Notes under the pieces: model-generated
Databases searched by the model: none
Seen by the model: the letters and a program-made list of their open reading frames with translations, nothing else
What the model was told of the DNA's origin: nothing
Position numbers and translations under genes: made by a program
From: Polaromonas sp.
GTDB lineage: Bacteria > Pseudomonadota > Gammaproteobacteria > Burkholderiales > Burkholderiaceae_C
Direction of reading: 5' to 3'
DNA length: 64,000 nucleotides
Assembly: GCF_010365105.1 (NCBI RefSeq)
Contig: NZ_JAAFGZ010000006.1
Span: forward strand, 62,001 to 126,000
Shown here: piece by piece, positions 30,146 through 37,977 of the stretch
Layout: each line of letters starts with the position of its first letter
How positions within the stretch are numbered: position 1 is the first letter of the stretch

Positions 30146-30922
30146 ATGCCACCGACCTCTGATCTTGCTTCAAGCCCGATTGCCATCCTCAGCGCCTTGC
30201 CGCAAGAACAGCACGGCCTCATGGAACTGCTGCAGCGGCCGCGCAAAGTCACCCATGCCCGTCGCGACTTCTGGCTGGGGGAGTTGCACGGCCAGCCGGT
30301 GGTGCTGGCTTTGTCAAAAATTGGCAAGGTCGCTGCGGCCACCACCACGACAGCGCTGATCGAGCGTTTTGGTGTACGCCGCATCGTGTTTACCGGGGTT
30401 GCGGGCGGACTGGGCCACGGCGTGAAGGTAGGCGATGTGGTGGTGGCAACGGATTTTCTTCAGCACGATCTGGATGTTTCCCCGCTGTTTCCCCGCTATG
30501 AAGTGCCGCTGTATGGAAAAACCAGGTTTCACTGCGACGCAGCATTGAGCGCGCTGCTGTTTGAGGCGAGTTGTGCTGCGCTAGCGCACGAAAACCGGGT
30601 AGCGCACGGGTTTGAAGGTGCTTGCGTTCACCAGGGCTTGATTGCCAGCGGTGACCGTTTTGTCTCGGGTGCTGACGAATCAAACCTCCTGCGCGATCTG
30701 ATGGCCAGCGCGGGCCATGAGGTCTTGGCTGTAGAGATGGAAGGGGCTGCTGTGGCGCAAGTCTGCATGGATTACGGCGTGCCGTTTGCCGTGATGCGCA
30801 CCGTTTCAGACCGTGCGGATGACAGCGCCCATGTCGATTTTCCGGCTTTTGTCGATGCCGTTGCCAGCCGCTATGCCCGCGCCATCATTGAACGCTTTTT
30901 AAACTTGCTATCAAAAAAATAG
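30146..30922 (+). CDS. mtnN: 5'-methylthioadenosine/S-adenosylhomocysteine nucleosidase-like protein
   Basis: A 258-residue PNP/UDP phosphorylase-family nucleosidase, predicted to hydrolyse MTA and SAH to adenine and the thiosugar in methionine salvage. Visible motifs are IAILSALPQEQHGLM, FTGVAGGLGHGVKVGDVVVA, AVEMEGAAVAQVC and the catalytic-aspartate region MRTVSDRAD. At 258 residues it is longer than E. coli MtnN (232). The last residues (NLLSKK) and the TAG stop are encoded by a family A repeat. ATG 30146 fits the conserved start; GTG 30107 is an alternative. It could be a related purine or futalosine nucleosidase. Confidence 0.85.
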   Translation: MPPTSDLASSPIAILSALPQEQHGLMELLQRPRKVTHARRDFWLGELHGQPVVLALSKIGKVAAATTTTALIERFGVRRIVFTGVAGGLGHGVKVGDVVVATDFLQHDLDVSPLFPRYEVPLYGKTRFHCDAALSALLFEASCAALAHENRVAHGFEGACVHQGLIASGDRFVSGADESNLLRDLMASAGHEVLAVEMEGAAVAQVCMDYGVPFAVMRTVSDRADDSAHVDFPAFVDAVASRYARAIIERFLNLLSKK

Positions 30923-30966
30923 CTAAGTTTGCCCGCGTATATTGCGCAAAGCGCTTATTTGATTCC
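30905..30966 (+). repeat. Family A repeat copy, overlapping the mtnN 3' end
   Basis: GCTAT-N7-ATAGC at 30907-30923; the mtnN stop TAG (30920-30922) is inside the right arm. ATTGCGCAAAGCGCTTATTT (30941-30960) is the downstream half. It fills the gap between mtnN and the convergent corA. Confidence 0.8.
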
Positions 30967-30983
30967 CAAAAGAAAACAAATAC

Positions 30984-31970
30984 TCACTGCAGCCAGCCGC
31001 GCTTCCTGAAATACCACATCGGCACCACGGCACTGGCAATCATCAAGGCCAGTGCATACGGATAGCCAAGTGCCCAGTCCAGTTCCGGCATCATCTTGAA
31101 GTTCATGCCGTAAACGCTGGCAATCAGGGTGGGCGGCAGCAGCGCGACGCTGGCCACTGAAAATATCTTGATGATCTTGTTCTGGTTGATGTTGATGAAG
31201 CCGACAGTCGCATCCATCAGGAAGTTGATCTTGTCGAACAGGAAGGCGGTGTGCGAGTCGAGCGAGTCAATGTCGCGCAGAATCTGCCGCGCTTCCTCGA
31301 ACTGCTCTGCGTTGAGCATTTTGCTGCGCATCATGAAGCTGACGGCACGCCGCGTGTCCATGACATTGCGCCGGATTCGGCCGCTCAGGTCTTCATGGCG
31401 GGCGATGGCGCCCAGTACTTCGCCGGCCATCACGTCGGTGACATCGCCTGACAGCACCTTGGTGCTGACTTTTTCAAGATCGACGTAAATGCCTTCCAGC
31501 GTATCTGCCGAATATTCGGCATCGGCATCGAACAGTTTGAGCAGCACTTCCTTGGCGTCTTCAATCAGGCCGGGCGCGCGGCGTGCACGCATCCGCAGCA
31601 GCCTGAACACCGGCACATCCTCGTCATGAATTGAAAACAGCACGCCCTTGCTCTTCAGGTCGTCATTGACCAGGTTGAGGATAAAGGCGACACGAACTGT
31701 ACGCGGCTCGTCCTCGTCAGCGATCAAGAAGTCCGAACGGATGTGCAATTCGCCGTTGTCTTCCTCGTAAAAACGCGCGGATTCCTCGATGTCTTCGTCC
31801 ATCGCGTCTTCGGGAATCGACAGGCCGTAATACTGCTTGATCCAGCGTTTTTCTTCGAGCGTGGGGGACTCCAGGTCCACCCAGATGGGCTGGAAGCGGG
31901 AGAGTTCTTCCAGGGATTCGATTTCTTCCTGGAAAAGCCGGCCATTGGCGAGCGTAAAGATATTGAGCAT
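30984..31970 (-). CDS. corA: Magnesium/cobalt transporter CorA
   Basis: CorA (328 residues) is a pentameric inner-membrane Mg2+ channel. A long cytoplasmic domain, acidic in its first third, precedes two C-terminal helices. The first helix ends with the signature YGMNF (about residue 289) and the protein ends in the basic FRKRGWLQ. The start is ATG 31970 with no strong Shine-Dalgarno. It faces away from hpf across an unusually long 663-base gap. Confidence 0.95.
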   Translation of the reverse strand: MLNIFTLANGRLFQEEIESLEELSRFQPIWVDLESPTLEEKRWIKQYYGLSIPEDAMDEDIEESARFYEEDNGELHIRSDFLIADEDEPRTVRVAFILNLVNDDLKSKGVLFSIHDEDVPVFRLLRMRARRAPGLIEDAKEVLLKLFDADAEYSADTLEGIYVDLEKVSTKVLSGDVTDVMAGEVLGAIARHEDLSGRIRRNVMDTRRAVSFMMRSKMLNAEQFEEARQILRDIDSLDSHTAFLFDKINFLMDATVGFININQNKIIKIFSVASVALLPPTLIASVYGMNFKMMPELDWALGYPYALALMIASAVVPMWYFRKRGWLQ

Positions 31971-32633
31971 GACAGACGGTTTTTTCGATAGGCATGGACC
32001 TGCCCACGGCGTGATTCGGCCTTGGCACAGGATCGGGTGTTAGGGATGAAGGCCTCGCTTTCAACCCGCTTCCCGGCCTTATCGGGCGTCAGTCTGCGGT
32101 GTTGAAAGCGGCCGACTGGGACTGCTTTCCAAGGATGTCTCCGTAGTCAATAAGCCGCGATTATGGCATTGCCAATGCTATTTATCTACCGCGGAAATGG
32201 CCGTTTCGTGGTCTGTGGTGTCCGCGAAAATCCTGTGGCTGCATGCACTGGAGCGGCAACAAAAAGGAAAAAACGTCAGCTATCCCATAGGATCAAAATT
32301 TTTTGTCTGCCCATATTTTCAAGTGTGAAACCTCACAAAACACGTTTTTTGACAAATTAACAATATATGTAACTTAAAAATTATTTGGAAATTGATAGGT
32401 GAATATTTTTTTAGCAGGGCGATGGCAACAAAGTACAGCGTGTTTCTCCATTTTCAGATCTTTTCGCATAGGGCTATGGTTAAAAGGCTACCCTTCTTTG
32501 TCAATTCCCTGGCTTGCAATTGCGAATGGGAGAAGGCATAGTGAAGTCAAGAAAGTGTTCCGGCTGTCGCCTTTCCTGACGCGTTTGGCGGCATTTTTCA
32601 ACCAGTTCCAACTTCTGGAATAGGAGTCTCCGC
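31971..32633. other. 663-base gap with an AT-rich centre, no convincing gene
   Basis: This is the largest gene-free stretch here. The left third has ordinary GC content. About 32250-32430 is strikingly AT-rich for this chromosome and includes a perfect -35 hexamer TTGACA at 32349-32354 with only a weak -10 (ACTTAA at 17 bases). Two short open frames, 32163-32360 and 32399-32623 (+), have no ribosome site and do not resemble known proteins. A hpf promoter, a small RNA, or remains of a lost gene would all fit. Confidence 0.5.
32349..32377 (+). promoter_or_regulatory. Possible sigma-70 promoter in the corA-hpf gap
   Basis: TTGACA (32349-32354), a 17-base spacer and ACTTAA. The -35 is perfect and lies in AT-rich sequence; the -10 is poor. 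It would give a long leader for hpf, or drive an unannotated RNA. Confidence 0.3.
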
Positions 32634-32966
32634 ATGAACTTGACGATAAGTGGTCACCACCTTGAGGTCACCCCAGCGCTTCGCGGCTATGTCATGAGCA
32701 AGCTTGATCGCATTACCCGGCATTTCGACCAGGTGGTTGATGTCCGGGTCATACTGACAGTGGACAACATGACAGAGAAGGAAAAACGCCAGAGAGCGGA
32801 GTGCAATGTGCATGTCAAGGGTCGTGATCTTTTCGCCGAAAGCTCGCACGCTGATCTCTACGCCGCTGTTGATGAACTCGCGGACAAACTTGACCGGCAG
32901 GTCGGCCGCTACAAGGCCAAGGCGCAAGATCATGGGCATGTATGCACCAAGCGTGCAGAAGCTTGA
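32634..32966 (+). CDS. hpf: Ribosome hibernation promoting factor
   Basis: HPF (110 residues) binds the 30S decoding channel and promotes inactive 70S dimers in stationary phase. It has the S30AE/YhbH N-terminus [20 protein letters not shown] and [28 protein letters not shown] (abbreviated AECNVHVKG), and is the short form lacking the dimerisation domain of long HPF. AGGAG lies 10 bases before ATG 32634. It often follows rpoN in betaproteobacteria; here corA and a long gap are upstream instead. A terminator separates it from ptsN. Confidence 0.93.
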   Translation: MNLTISGHHLEVTPALRGYVMSKLDRITRHFDQVVDVRVILTVDNMTEKEKRQRAECNVHVKGRDLFAESSHADLYAAVDELADKLDRQVGRYKAKAQDHGHVCTKRAEA

Positions 32967-33089
32967 TGCAGGGATTTCCCCGTTGCCGATGGGTTTGCTC
33001 CTGGCGATCTGGTAGCCTTTCGTGGTGATCCTTATATTCAAATACGCTGGCTGAATCGGCGCTGAGTTGCCGAGGTGTTGCATGCAAAA

Positions 33090-33118
33090 GTCGTTTGTCA
33101 TGGCAAACGGCTTTTTTT
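33090..33118 (+). terminator. Intrinsic terminator between hpf and ptsN
   Basis: GTCGTTTG / CAAACGGC (8 bp with one G-T pair) and a six-base loop are followed by seven T residues. Its position about 120 bases after hpf implies ptsN also has its own promoter. Confidence 0.8.
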
Positions 33119-33176
33119 GTCTCTTTTTCAATCAATTCACTGTAAAGTGCATAGTCCGCCGATTAAAAGAGCGTCA

Positions 33177-33650
33177 ATGAACCGTCTTTTGCAAATTTTG
33201 CCTCCCCCCCAAGTGCTGGTCCGTGTCGAGGCGACCAGCAAGAAGCGCGCTTTTGAAGAAGCCGGGCTGCTGTTCGAAAACCTCCATGGCCTGAACCGCG
33301 CCCTCATTACTGACAGCCTTTTTGCCCGTGAGCGGCTGGGCTCCACCGGCCTGGGCCATGGCGTGGCTATTCCGCATGGTCGCATCAAGGGGCTGAAAAC
33401 CCCAATGGCCGCGATTTTTCAGCTTCAAACGCCCATCGGGTTTGATGCACCTGATGAGATGGCGGTCAATCTGCTGGTTTTTTTGCTGGTTCCCGAAGCT
33501 GCAACTCAAAAACATCTCGAAATACTGTCTGAAATTGCCGAACTGCTGAGCGACAGTCACCTGCGCGAGCAACTCAAGAGCAGCGCCAGTGCTGCCGACC
33601 TGCACAAGTTGATTGCAACCTGGCAGTCTGCCCACGAAGTCAGTCCATGA
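33177..33650 (+). CDS. ptsN: Nitrogen-regulatory PTS IIA protein (EIIA-Ntr)
   Basis: PtsN (157 residues) is the terminal phosphoacceptor of the nitrogen PTS, a regulatory chain that affects potassium uptake, nitrogen and carbon storage. The phosphorylated histidine is in GVAIPHGR (His67). The start is ATG 33177 ([15 protein letters not shown]). hprK follows after 28 bases; this pair is characteristic of betaproteobacteria and supplies both a PTS output and the HPr kinase. Confidence 0.94.
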   Translation: MNRLLQILPPPQVLVRVEATSKKRAFEEAGLLFENLHGLNRALITDSLFARERLGSTGLGHGVAIPHGRIKGLKTPMAAIFQLQTPIGFDAPDEMAVNLLVFLLVPEAATQKHLEILSEIAELLSDSHLREQLKSSASAADLHKLIATWQSAHEVSP

Positions 33651-33678
33651 GCATTCGGTTTCTGCAGCCCGGGTTGGC

Positions 33679-34629
33679 ATGAAGCCCACCGTCGTCAGCG
33701 CGGATGTCCTGTTCGAGGATCACCGCGCCTCCCTGAAATGGGAATGGGTCGCGGGACTTGGAGCTTCTGAGCGTCGATTTGATGAAGTGGCGGTCAGCGA
33801 AGCGCGCTCCGGCGCCGATTTGGTCGGCTACCTCAATTACATCCATCCCTATCGCGTTCAGATTCTGGGCGAGCGCGAAGTGGCCTACCTCACGCATGTG
33901 AGCCCCGAGGATGGTGCCCGACGGATTTCTCGCATCATCACGCTGGAGCCGCCAGTACTGGTGGTGGCCGACGGCCAGACCGCGCCTGACACGCTGCTGT
34001 CGATGTGTGAGCGCGCCCAGTTGCCCATGTTTGCCACGCCCGAGTCGGCCGCTTTCGTGATCGACGTGCTGCGGGCTTACCTGTCCCGGCATTTTGCCGA
34101 GCGCACCTCGATGCACGGTGTGTTCATGGACATCCTGGGCATGGGCGTGATGATCACCGGCGAGTCCGGGCTGGGCAAAAGCGAACTGGGGCTGGAACTG
34201 ATTTCGCGCGGCCATGGCCTTGTGGCCGATGACGCCATCGACCTGTTCCGCATCAACCAGACCGCCATTGAAGGACGTTGCCCCGACCTGCTGCAAAACC
34301 TGCTGGAAGTGCGCGGCATCGGTTTGCTTGACATCAAGGCAATTTTTGGTGAAACCGCGGTGCGCCGCAAGATGCGCCTGAAAATGATCGTTCATCTGGT
34401 ACGCCGTGAAACGCTGGAGCGCGACTATGAACGCATTCCCTATGAGCCGTTGACGCAGGATGTGCTGGGCGTTCCGGTGCGCAAGGTCATCATTCAGGTG
34501 GAAGCCGGCCGCAATATTGCCGTGCTGGTTGAAGCCGCCGTGCGCAATGCCATCTTGCAGTTGCGCGGCATCAATACCTATCAGGAGTTTGTCGAACGGC
34601 ACCGACGGGCGATGGAGCAGGATGATTAG
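33679..34629 (+). CDS. hprK: HPr kinase/phosphorylase
   Basis: HprK phosphorylates and dephosphorylates a serine of HPr. The 316-residue protein has an N-terminal MurF-like domain, the catalytic histidine in [10 protein letters not shown] (His146), a Walker [10 protein letters not shown] (161-169) and the family signature [19 protein letters not shown] 33679 is 28 bases after ptsN; reading further upstream would overlap ptsN. In Gram-negative bacteria without sugar PTS permeases, HprK and PtsN form a regulatory rather than transport system. A family B repeat follows the stop. Confidence 0.95.
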   Translation: MKPTVVSADVLFEDHRASLKWEWVAGLGASERRFDEVAVSEARSGADLVGYLNYIHPYRVQILGEREVAYLTHVSPEDGARRISRIITLEPPVLVVADGQTAPDTLLSMCERAQLPMFATPESAAFVIDVLRAYLSRHFAERTSMHGVFMDILGMGVMITGESGLGKSELGLELISRGHGLVADDAIDLFRINQTAIEGRCPDLLQNLLEVRGIGLLDIKAIFGETAVRRKMRLKMIVHLVRRETLERDYERIPYEPLTQDVLGVPVRKVIIQVEAGRNIAVLVEAAVRNAILQLRGINTYQEFVERHRRAMEQDD

Positions 34630-34631
34630 GT

Positions 34632-34717
34632 TCCCACGCTCCCCGCTGCGCGTGGTTCGCGGCCCCCCGAGGGATATGTCCCGCCTACGGCCGGGCTAAG
34701 CCGGTTCCGTGGCCGGC
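34632..34717. repeat. Family B repeat copy
   Basis: Begins CCCACGCTCCCCGCTGCGCG and contains GGCCCCCCGAGGG, a GCCGGGCTAAGCCGGTTCCG segment and GGCCGGCAAG. It closely matches 40284-40370 (inside leuS) and 52461-52545. It lies between the convergent hprK and fur genes. Confidence 0.75.
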
Positions 34718-34794
34718 AAGTGCTCAGGGGAAAGCAGGCATGGTTACTTTTCTATCTGTTCGCCTTGTGGCGGCGAAGTACGCCGGACTAACCA

Positions 34795-35250
34795 TCAGGA
34801 ATGATGATGGTGCCGCCCTGGCGCTGTTGAACGATTGGGGCAGTCGGGCTTGGTGCAGTTGGCATAAATCGACAGCGAATGGTCGGCAATGGCAAAGCCC
34901 TTGAGTTCGGCCACCGCGTGCTGCCGCTTCTCGATCTCGGCGTCGTAGAACTCCTCGACCTTGCCGCAGTCAAGGCAGACCAGGTGATCGTGGTGCTGGC
35001 CTTCATTGATCTCGTACACCGCCTTGCCCGATTCGAAATTGCTGCGGTTGAGCAGACCGGCCTGCTCGAACTGCATCAGCACCCGGTACACCGTGGCCAG
35101 CCCGATGTCCGAGCGTTCTTCGAGCAATACCCTGAAAACATCCTCGGCTGTCATGTGGCGTTGTTTGCCGGCCTGAAAGATTTCCAGTATTTTCAGTCGC
35201 GGCAAAGTAGCCTTCAGGCCGGTGTTCTTCAGCTCGTCAATGTTGCTCAT
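34795..35250 (-). CDS. fur: Ferric uptake regulator Fur
   Basis: Fur (151 residues) represses iron-uptake genes when bound to Fe2+. The winged helix covers residues 1-85 (LKATLPRLKILEIFQ, GLATVYRVLMQFEQAG). The metal-binding dimerisation domain has HHDHLVCLDCGKVEEF and a second CTKPDCPN pair. The tail ends in a histidine cluster. ATG 35250 is next to GAGAC. It diverges from bamE, as in many betaproteobacteria. Confidence 0.95.
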   Translation of the reverse strand: MSNIDELKNTGLKATLPRLKILEIFQAGKQRHMTAEDVFRVLLEERSDIGLATVYRVLMQFEQAGLLNRSNFESGKAVYEINEGQHHDHLVCLDCGKVEEFYDAEIEKRQHAVAELKGFAIADHSLSIYANCTKPDCPNRSTAPGRHHHHS

Positions 35251-35329
35251 GGGAGTCTCTCTGGAATCTATTCGGGAAAGGGGTGCCGCTCCGGACGGCC
35301 TGAAAACAGGTCTGAAAGCACCCAGCCGC

Positions 35330-35335
35330 TACAAT
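35330..35335 (+). promoter_or_regulatory. -10 TACAAT for bamE
   Basis: TACAAT matches the -10 consensus in five of six bases. It places the transcript start near 35342, upstream of ATG 35364 but downstream of a possible earlier start codon at 35334, which supports the later start. Confidence 0.45.
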
Positions 35336-35363
35336 GTTTGATCATATCGCTACACCTTCCACT

Positions 35364-35948
35364 ATGTCCGCCCTGCCTGCAAATCCTCATTACAGCATTC
35401 AAAAAATCCTTATTGCCGTGGCTTGCGGGTTGCTGGCGTCGTGCAGCAGCGGCACCATGAGCAGCAGTTCGATCAACCCCGTCAACTGGATCACGCCCTA
35501 CAAGGTCGATGTGATTCAGGGAAACTTTGTCTCTCGCGAGCAGGTGGAGCAACTGCAGGCGGGCATGACACGCGACCAGGTCAAGGCTGTGCTGGGCACG
35601 CCCCTGCTGACCAGTCTGTTCCATGCAGACCGCTGGGATTACGTGTTCACGCTCAAGCGCCAGGGCGTCGAACCGCAGGCGTTCAAGTACACCGTCTTCT
35701 TCAAGGGTGACAAGCTTGAACGCTTTGCCGGCGACAGCATGCCCAGCGAAGCAGAATTTATCTCCACGCTGAGCAACAAGCGGGTGCTGGGCAAGGTACC
35801 TGTGCTGCAAGCCACTGAAGAGCAACTCAAGGCAGCGGAAAAGTCGTCGGTTTCTAGGGCTGGTCCAGGCGCCCAGGCCGATGCCGCCAATCTGCCGGCC
35901 GGTCCATTGACCACTGTTTACCCGCCGCTTGAAAGCCCCAGGCAGTGA
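35364..35948 (+). CDS. bamE: Outer membrane protein assembly factor BamE
   Basis: BamE (SmpA/OmlA) is a lipoprotein of the Bam complex that inserts beta-barrels in the outer membrane. The lipobox is LLASC (Cys27). The SmpA/OmlA core has [38 protein letters not shown] and [13 protein letters not shown]. At 194 residues it is longer than E. coli BamE (113), with an extended alanine/proline-rich C-terminus typical of Comamonadaceae. Divergent from fur; its stop overlaps the GTG of dapB. Confidence 0.92.
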   Translation: MSALPANPHYSIQKILIAVACGLLASCSSGTMSSSSINPVNWITPYKVDVIQGNFVSREQVEQLQAGMTRDQVKAVLGTPLLTSLFHADRWDYVFTLKRQGVEPQAFKYTVFFKGDKLERFAGDSMPSEAEFISTLSNKRVLGKVPVLQATEEQLKAAEKSSVSRAGPGAQADAANLPAGPLTTVYPPLESPRQ

Positions 35949-36775
35949 GCGCGGGTTCCATGGAACAAGACCGCCAGCACAGGATTGCCATTGCCGGTGC
36001 CAGCGGACGCATGGGCCACATGCTGATCGAGGCCGTGAATGCCAGCACCGACTGCCTGCTGACAGGCGCGCTCGATGTGGCGTCCAGTCCCTCCGTAGGC
36101 CAGGATGCTTGCGCGTTTTCCGGCCGTTCCAGCGGCATTCTGATTCACTCGGACCTGTGCGAAGGCCTGAAGGATTCACGGGTGCTGATTGATTTCACGC
36201 GGCCTGAAGGCACGCTCGCCCACTTGGCCGTTTGCCGTGAACTTGGCATCAAGCTGGTCATTGGCACCACCGGCTTTTCAGATGCCCAGAAAGCAGAAAT
36301 CCTGGACGCCGCCCAAGACATCGCGATTGTCATGGCGCCCAACATGAGCGTTGGCGTCAATGTCACCCTCAAGCTGCTGGAGATGGCGGCAAAGGCACTT
36401 TCCACCGGCTACGACATTGAAATCATCGAAGCGCACCACCGCCACAAGGTCGATGCGCCTTCGGGCACCGCGCTCAAGATGGGCGAGGTGATTGCCGGAG
36501 CACTGGGCCGCGATTTGAAAGACTGCGCCGTCTATGCGCGCGAAGGCGTCACCGGTGAGCGCGATCCGTCGAGCATCGGTTTTGCCACCATACGCGGCGG
36601 CGATATCGTGGGCGACCACACCGTGCTGTTTGCCGGTATCGGCGAGCGCATCGAAATCAGCCACAAGTCCTCCAGCCGCGCCACCTACGCTCAGGGCAGC
36701 CTGCGCGCCGCCCGCTTTCTGGACAGCCAGGCGACCGGCCTGTTTGACATGTTCGATGTGCTCAACCTGAAGTGA
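35945..36775 (+). CDS. dapB: 4-hydroxy-tetrahydrodipicolinate reductase
   Basis: DapB (276 residues) makes tetrahydrodipicolinate in the lysine and peptidoglycan diaminopimelate pathway. The dinucleotide-binding loop [14 protein letters not shown] is near the N-terminus, and the catalytic signature is [19 protein letters not shown] 35945 overlaps the bamE stop (GTGA); ATG 35960 is an alternative closer to the conserved HRIAIAG. The exbB-like gene follows after eight bases, so bamE-dapB-exbB-exbD may be one transcript. Confidence 0.95.
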   Translation: MSAGSMEQDRQHRIAIAGASGRMGHMLIEAVNASTDCLLTGALDVASSPSVGQDACAFSGRSSGILIHSDLCEGLKDSRVLIDFTRPEGTLAHLAVCRELGIKLVIGTTGFSDAQKAEILDAAQDIAIVMAPNMSVGVNVTLKLLEMAAKALSTGYDIEIIEAHHRHKVDAPSGTALKMGEVIAGALGRDLKDCAVYAREGVTGERDPSSIGFATIRGGDIVGDHTVLFAGIGERIEISHKSSSRATYAQGSLRAARFLDSQATGLFDMFDVLNLK

Positions 36776-36782
36776 CGCCGGC

Positions 36783-37442
36783 ATGAGTCTGCTGGCCCTT
36801 ATCACGCAAGGTGGCCTCATCAGCCAGGCGGTCGCGGCGCTGCTGCTGGCCATGTCGGTCGCCAGCTGGGTGGTCATTTTGTGGAAGGGCTGGCTCCTGC
36901 GCCGTGCAACGGGCGACGTGGCACGCAGCACGGCGGCCTTCTGGCAGTCAATGTCGGTTGAAGCGGCCTGCGACAAGATCGCCGTGTTTGACCGCGAAGC
37001 CCTGGTGCTGCCGCTCATTGCTGCAACGCAAGCCAAGTCGCATGGAACATTGGCTACCGCCGGCGACAAGTCGGCGCAACTGACCCGCGTACTGCGCGAT
37101 GCCCTCCATGCGGTGCTACAAAAGCTGCAGTTTGGCCAGGTTCTGCTGGCCACGGTTGGTTCCACCGCGCCTTTTGTCGGGCTGCTGGGAACGGTCTGGG
37201 GGATTTACCATGCGCTGACCGGGATGGCGATGGCGGGCCAGGTCACCATCGACAAGGTCTCCGGTCCGGTGGGCGAGGCGCTCATCATGACGGCTGCCGG
37301 CTTGGCGGTGGCGATCCCGGCGGTGCTGGCCTACAACGTGTTTGGCCGAAGCATTGGCCGCATCGAGGCCGATCTGGAAGGATTCGCCTTTGATTTGCGC
37401 GAACTGCTGGCGGTGCGCAACAACCTGTTGGTGTCCCCGTGA
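36783..37442 (+). CDS. ExbB/TolQ-type proton channel protein
   Basis: A 219-residue inner-membrane protein of the MotA/TolQ/ExbB family. Three hydrophobic helices are visible (residues 10-35, about 118-145 and about 160-185), with the conserved LLATVGSTAPFVGLLGTVWG and EALIMTAAGLAVAIPAVLAYN (abbreviated AAGLAVAIPAV). With the next gene it forms a proton-driven motor that energises TonB or TolA. No tonB or tolA lies nearby, so the partner is not identified here. Confidence 0.9.
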   Translation: MSLLALITQGGLISQAVAALLLAMSVASWVVILWKGWLLRRATGDVARSTAAFWQSMSVEAACDKIAVFDREALVLPLIAATQAKSHGTLATAGDKSAQLTRVLRDALHAVLQKLQFGQVLLATVGSTAPFVGLLGTVWGIYHALTGMAMAGQVTIDKVSGPVGEALIMTAAGLAVAIPAVLAYNVFGRSIGRIEADLEGFAFDLRELLAVRNNLLVSP

Positions 37443-37885
37443 GCTTTGGACGGCTTGAACGAACGCCTGCTTCGCCGCCGATGAGCGACATCAACGTCAC
37501 GCCGCTGGTGGACGTGATGCTGGTGCTGGTGGTCATCTTCATCATCACCGCGCCCTTGCTGGCCAGCGCCATCCGGCTTGACCTGCCCAGGACCGACGCG
37601 GCTAAAGCGCTGGACACGCCCCGCTTTGTCACGCTGGTTGTCGACAAGAGCGGACAGGCTTTCCTGAACGACCAGTCGCAGCCGCTCGATGAACTGGCAC
37701 GCCAGCTGGCGCAAATCTCCCGCCAGCATCCCGACACCGAGGTGCAACTGCGCGCCGACGAAGCCGTGCCCTACGGCAAGGTGGTGGAAATCATGGGCGT
37801 CGCGCAAAAAGCCGGGTTAAGTCGCATCGGCTTTGTCGCCGAACCGGCGCCGCCAGCCAACCTGCCTGCGTCTTCCGGCGGTTAG
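37439..37885 (+). CDS. ExbD/TolR-family protein
   Basis: A 148-residue protein with a cytoplasmic start, one membrane helix and a periplasmic domain. The essential membrane aspartate is in [16 protein letters not shown] (Asp25). The periplasmic part has [18 protein letters not shown], typical of ExbD. GTG 37439 overlaps the stop of the ExbB-like gene by four bases. The pair cannot be assigned to Ton or Tol by sequence alone; ExbD is favoured by length and motif. Confidence 0.9.
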   Translation: MSFGRLERTPASPPMSDINVTPLVDVMLVLVVIFIITAPLLASAIRLDLPRTDAAKALDTPRFVTLVVDKSGQAFLNDQSQPLDELARQLAQISRQHPDTEVQLRADEAVPYGKVVEIMGVAQKAGLSRIGFVAEPAPPANLPASSGG

Positions 37886-37977
37886 CCGGTGGTGTGCAGC
37901 CCCTAAAATCACGTGTTCGCAGCCCAGGCTGCCCGCCCCAAGCCAGGGGTTTCTTTTTTTCGGTAGCCAGACTTTTC

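Noticed and set aside
32399-32623. 74-codon frame in the corA-hpf gap
   Set aside because: Starts at GTG without ribosome site in AT-rich DNA, ends at the hpf ribosome site, and has no recognisable features.
37930-37965. Possible leuS attenuator
   Set aside because: Only a four-base CCCC/GGGG stem precedes the T-rich stretch, and no leader peptide with leucine codons or T-box is visible.
37894-37977. Upstream extension of leuS by 28 codons
   Set aside because: It crosses a likely -10 and lacks conservation; MQDKYNHID at 37978 is the usual LeuRS start.
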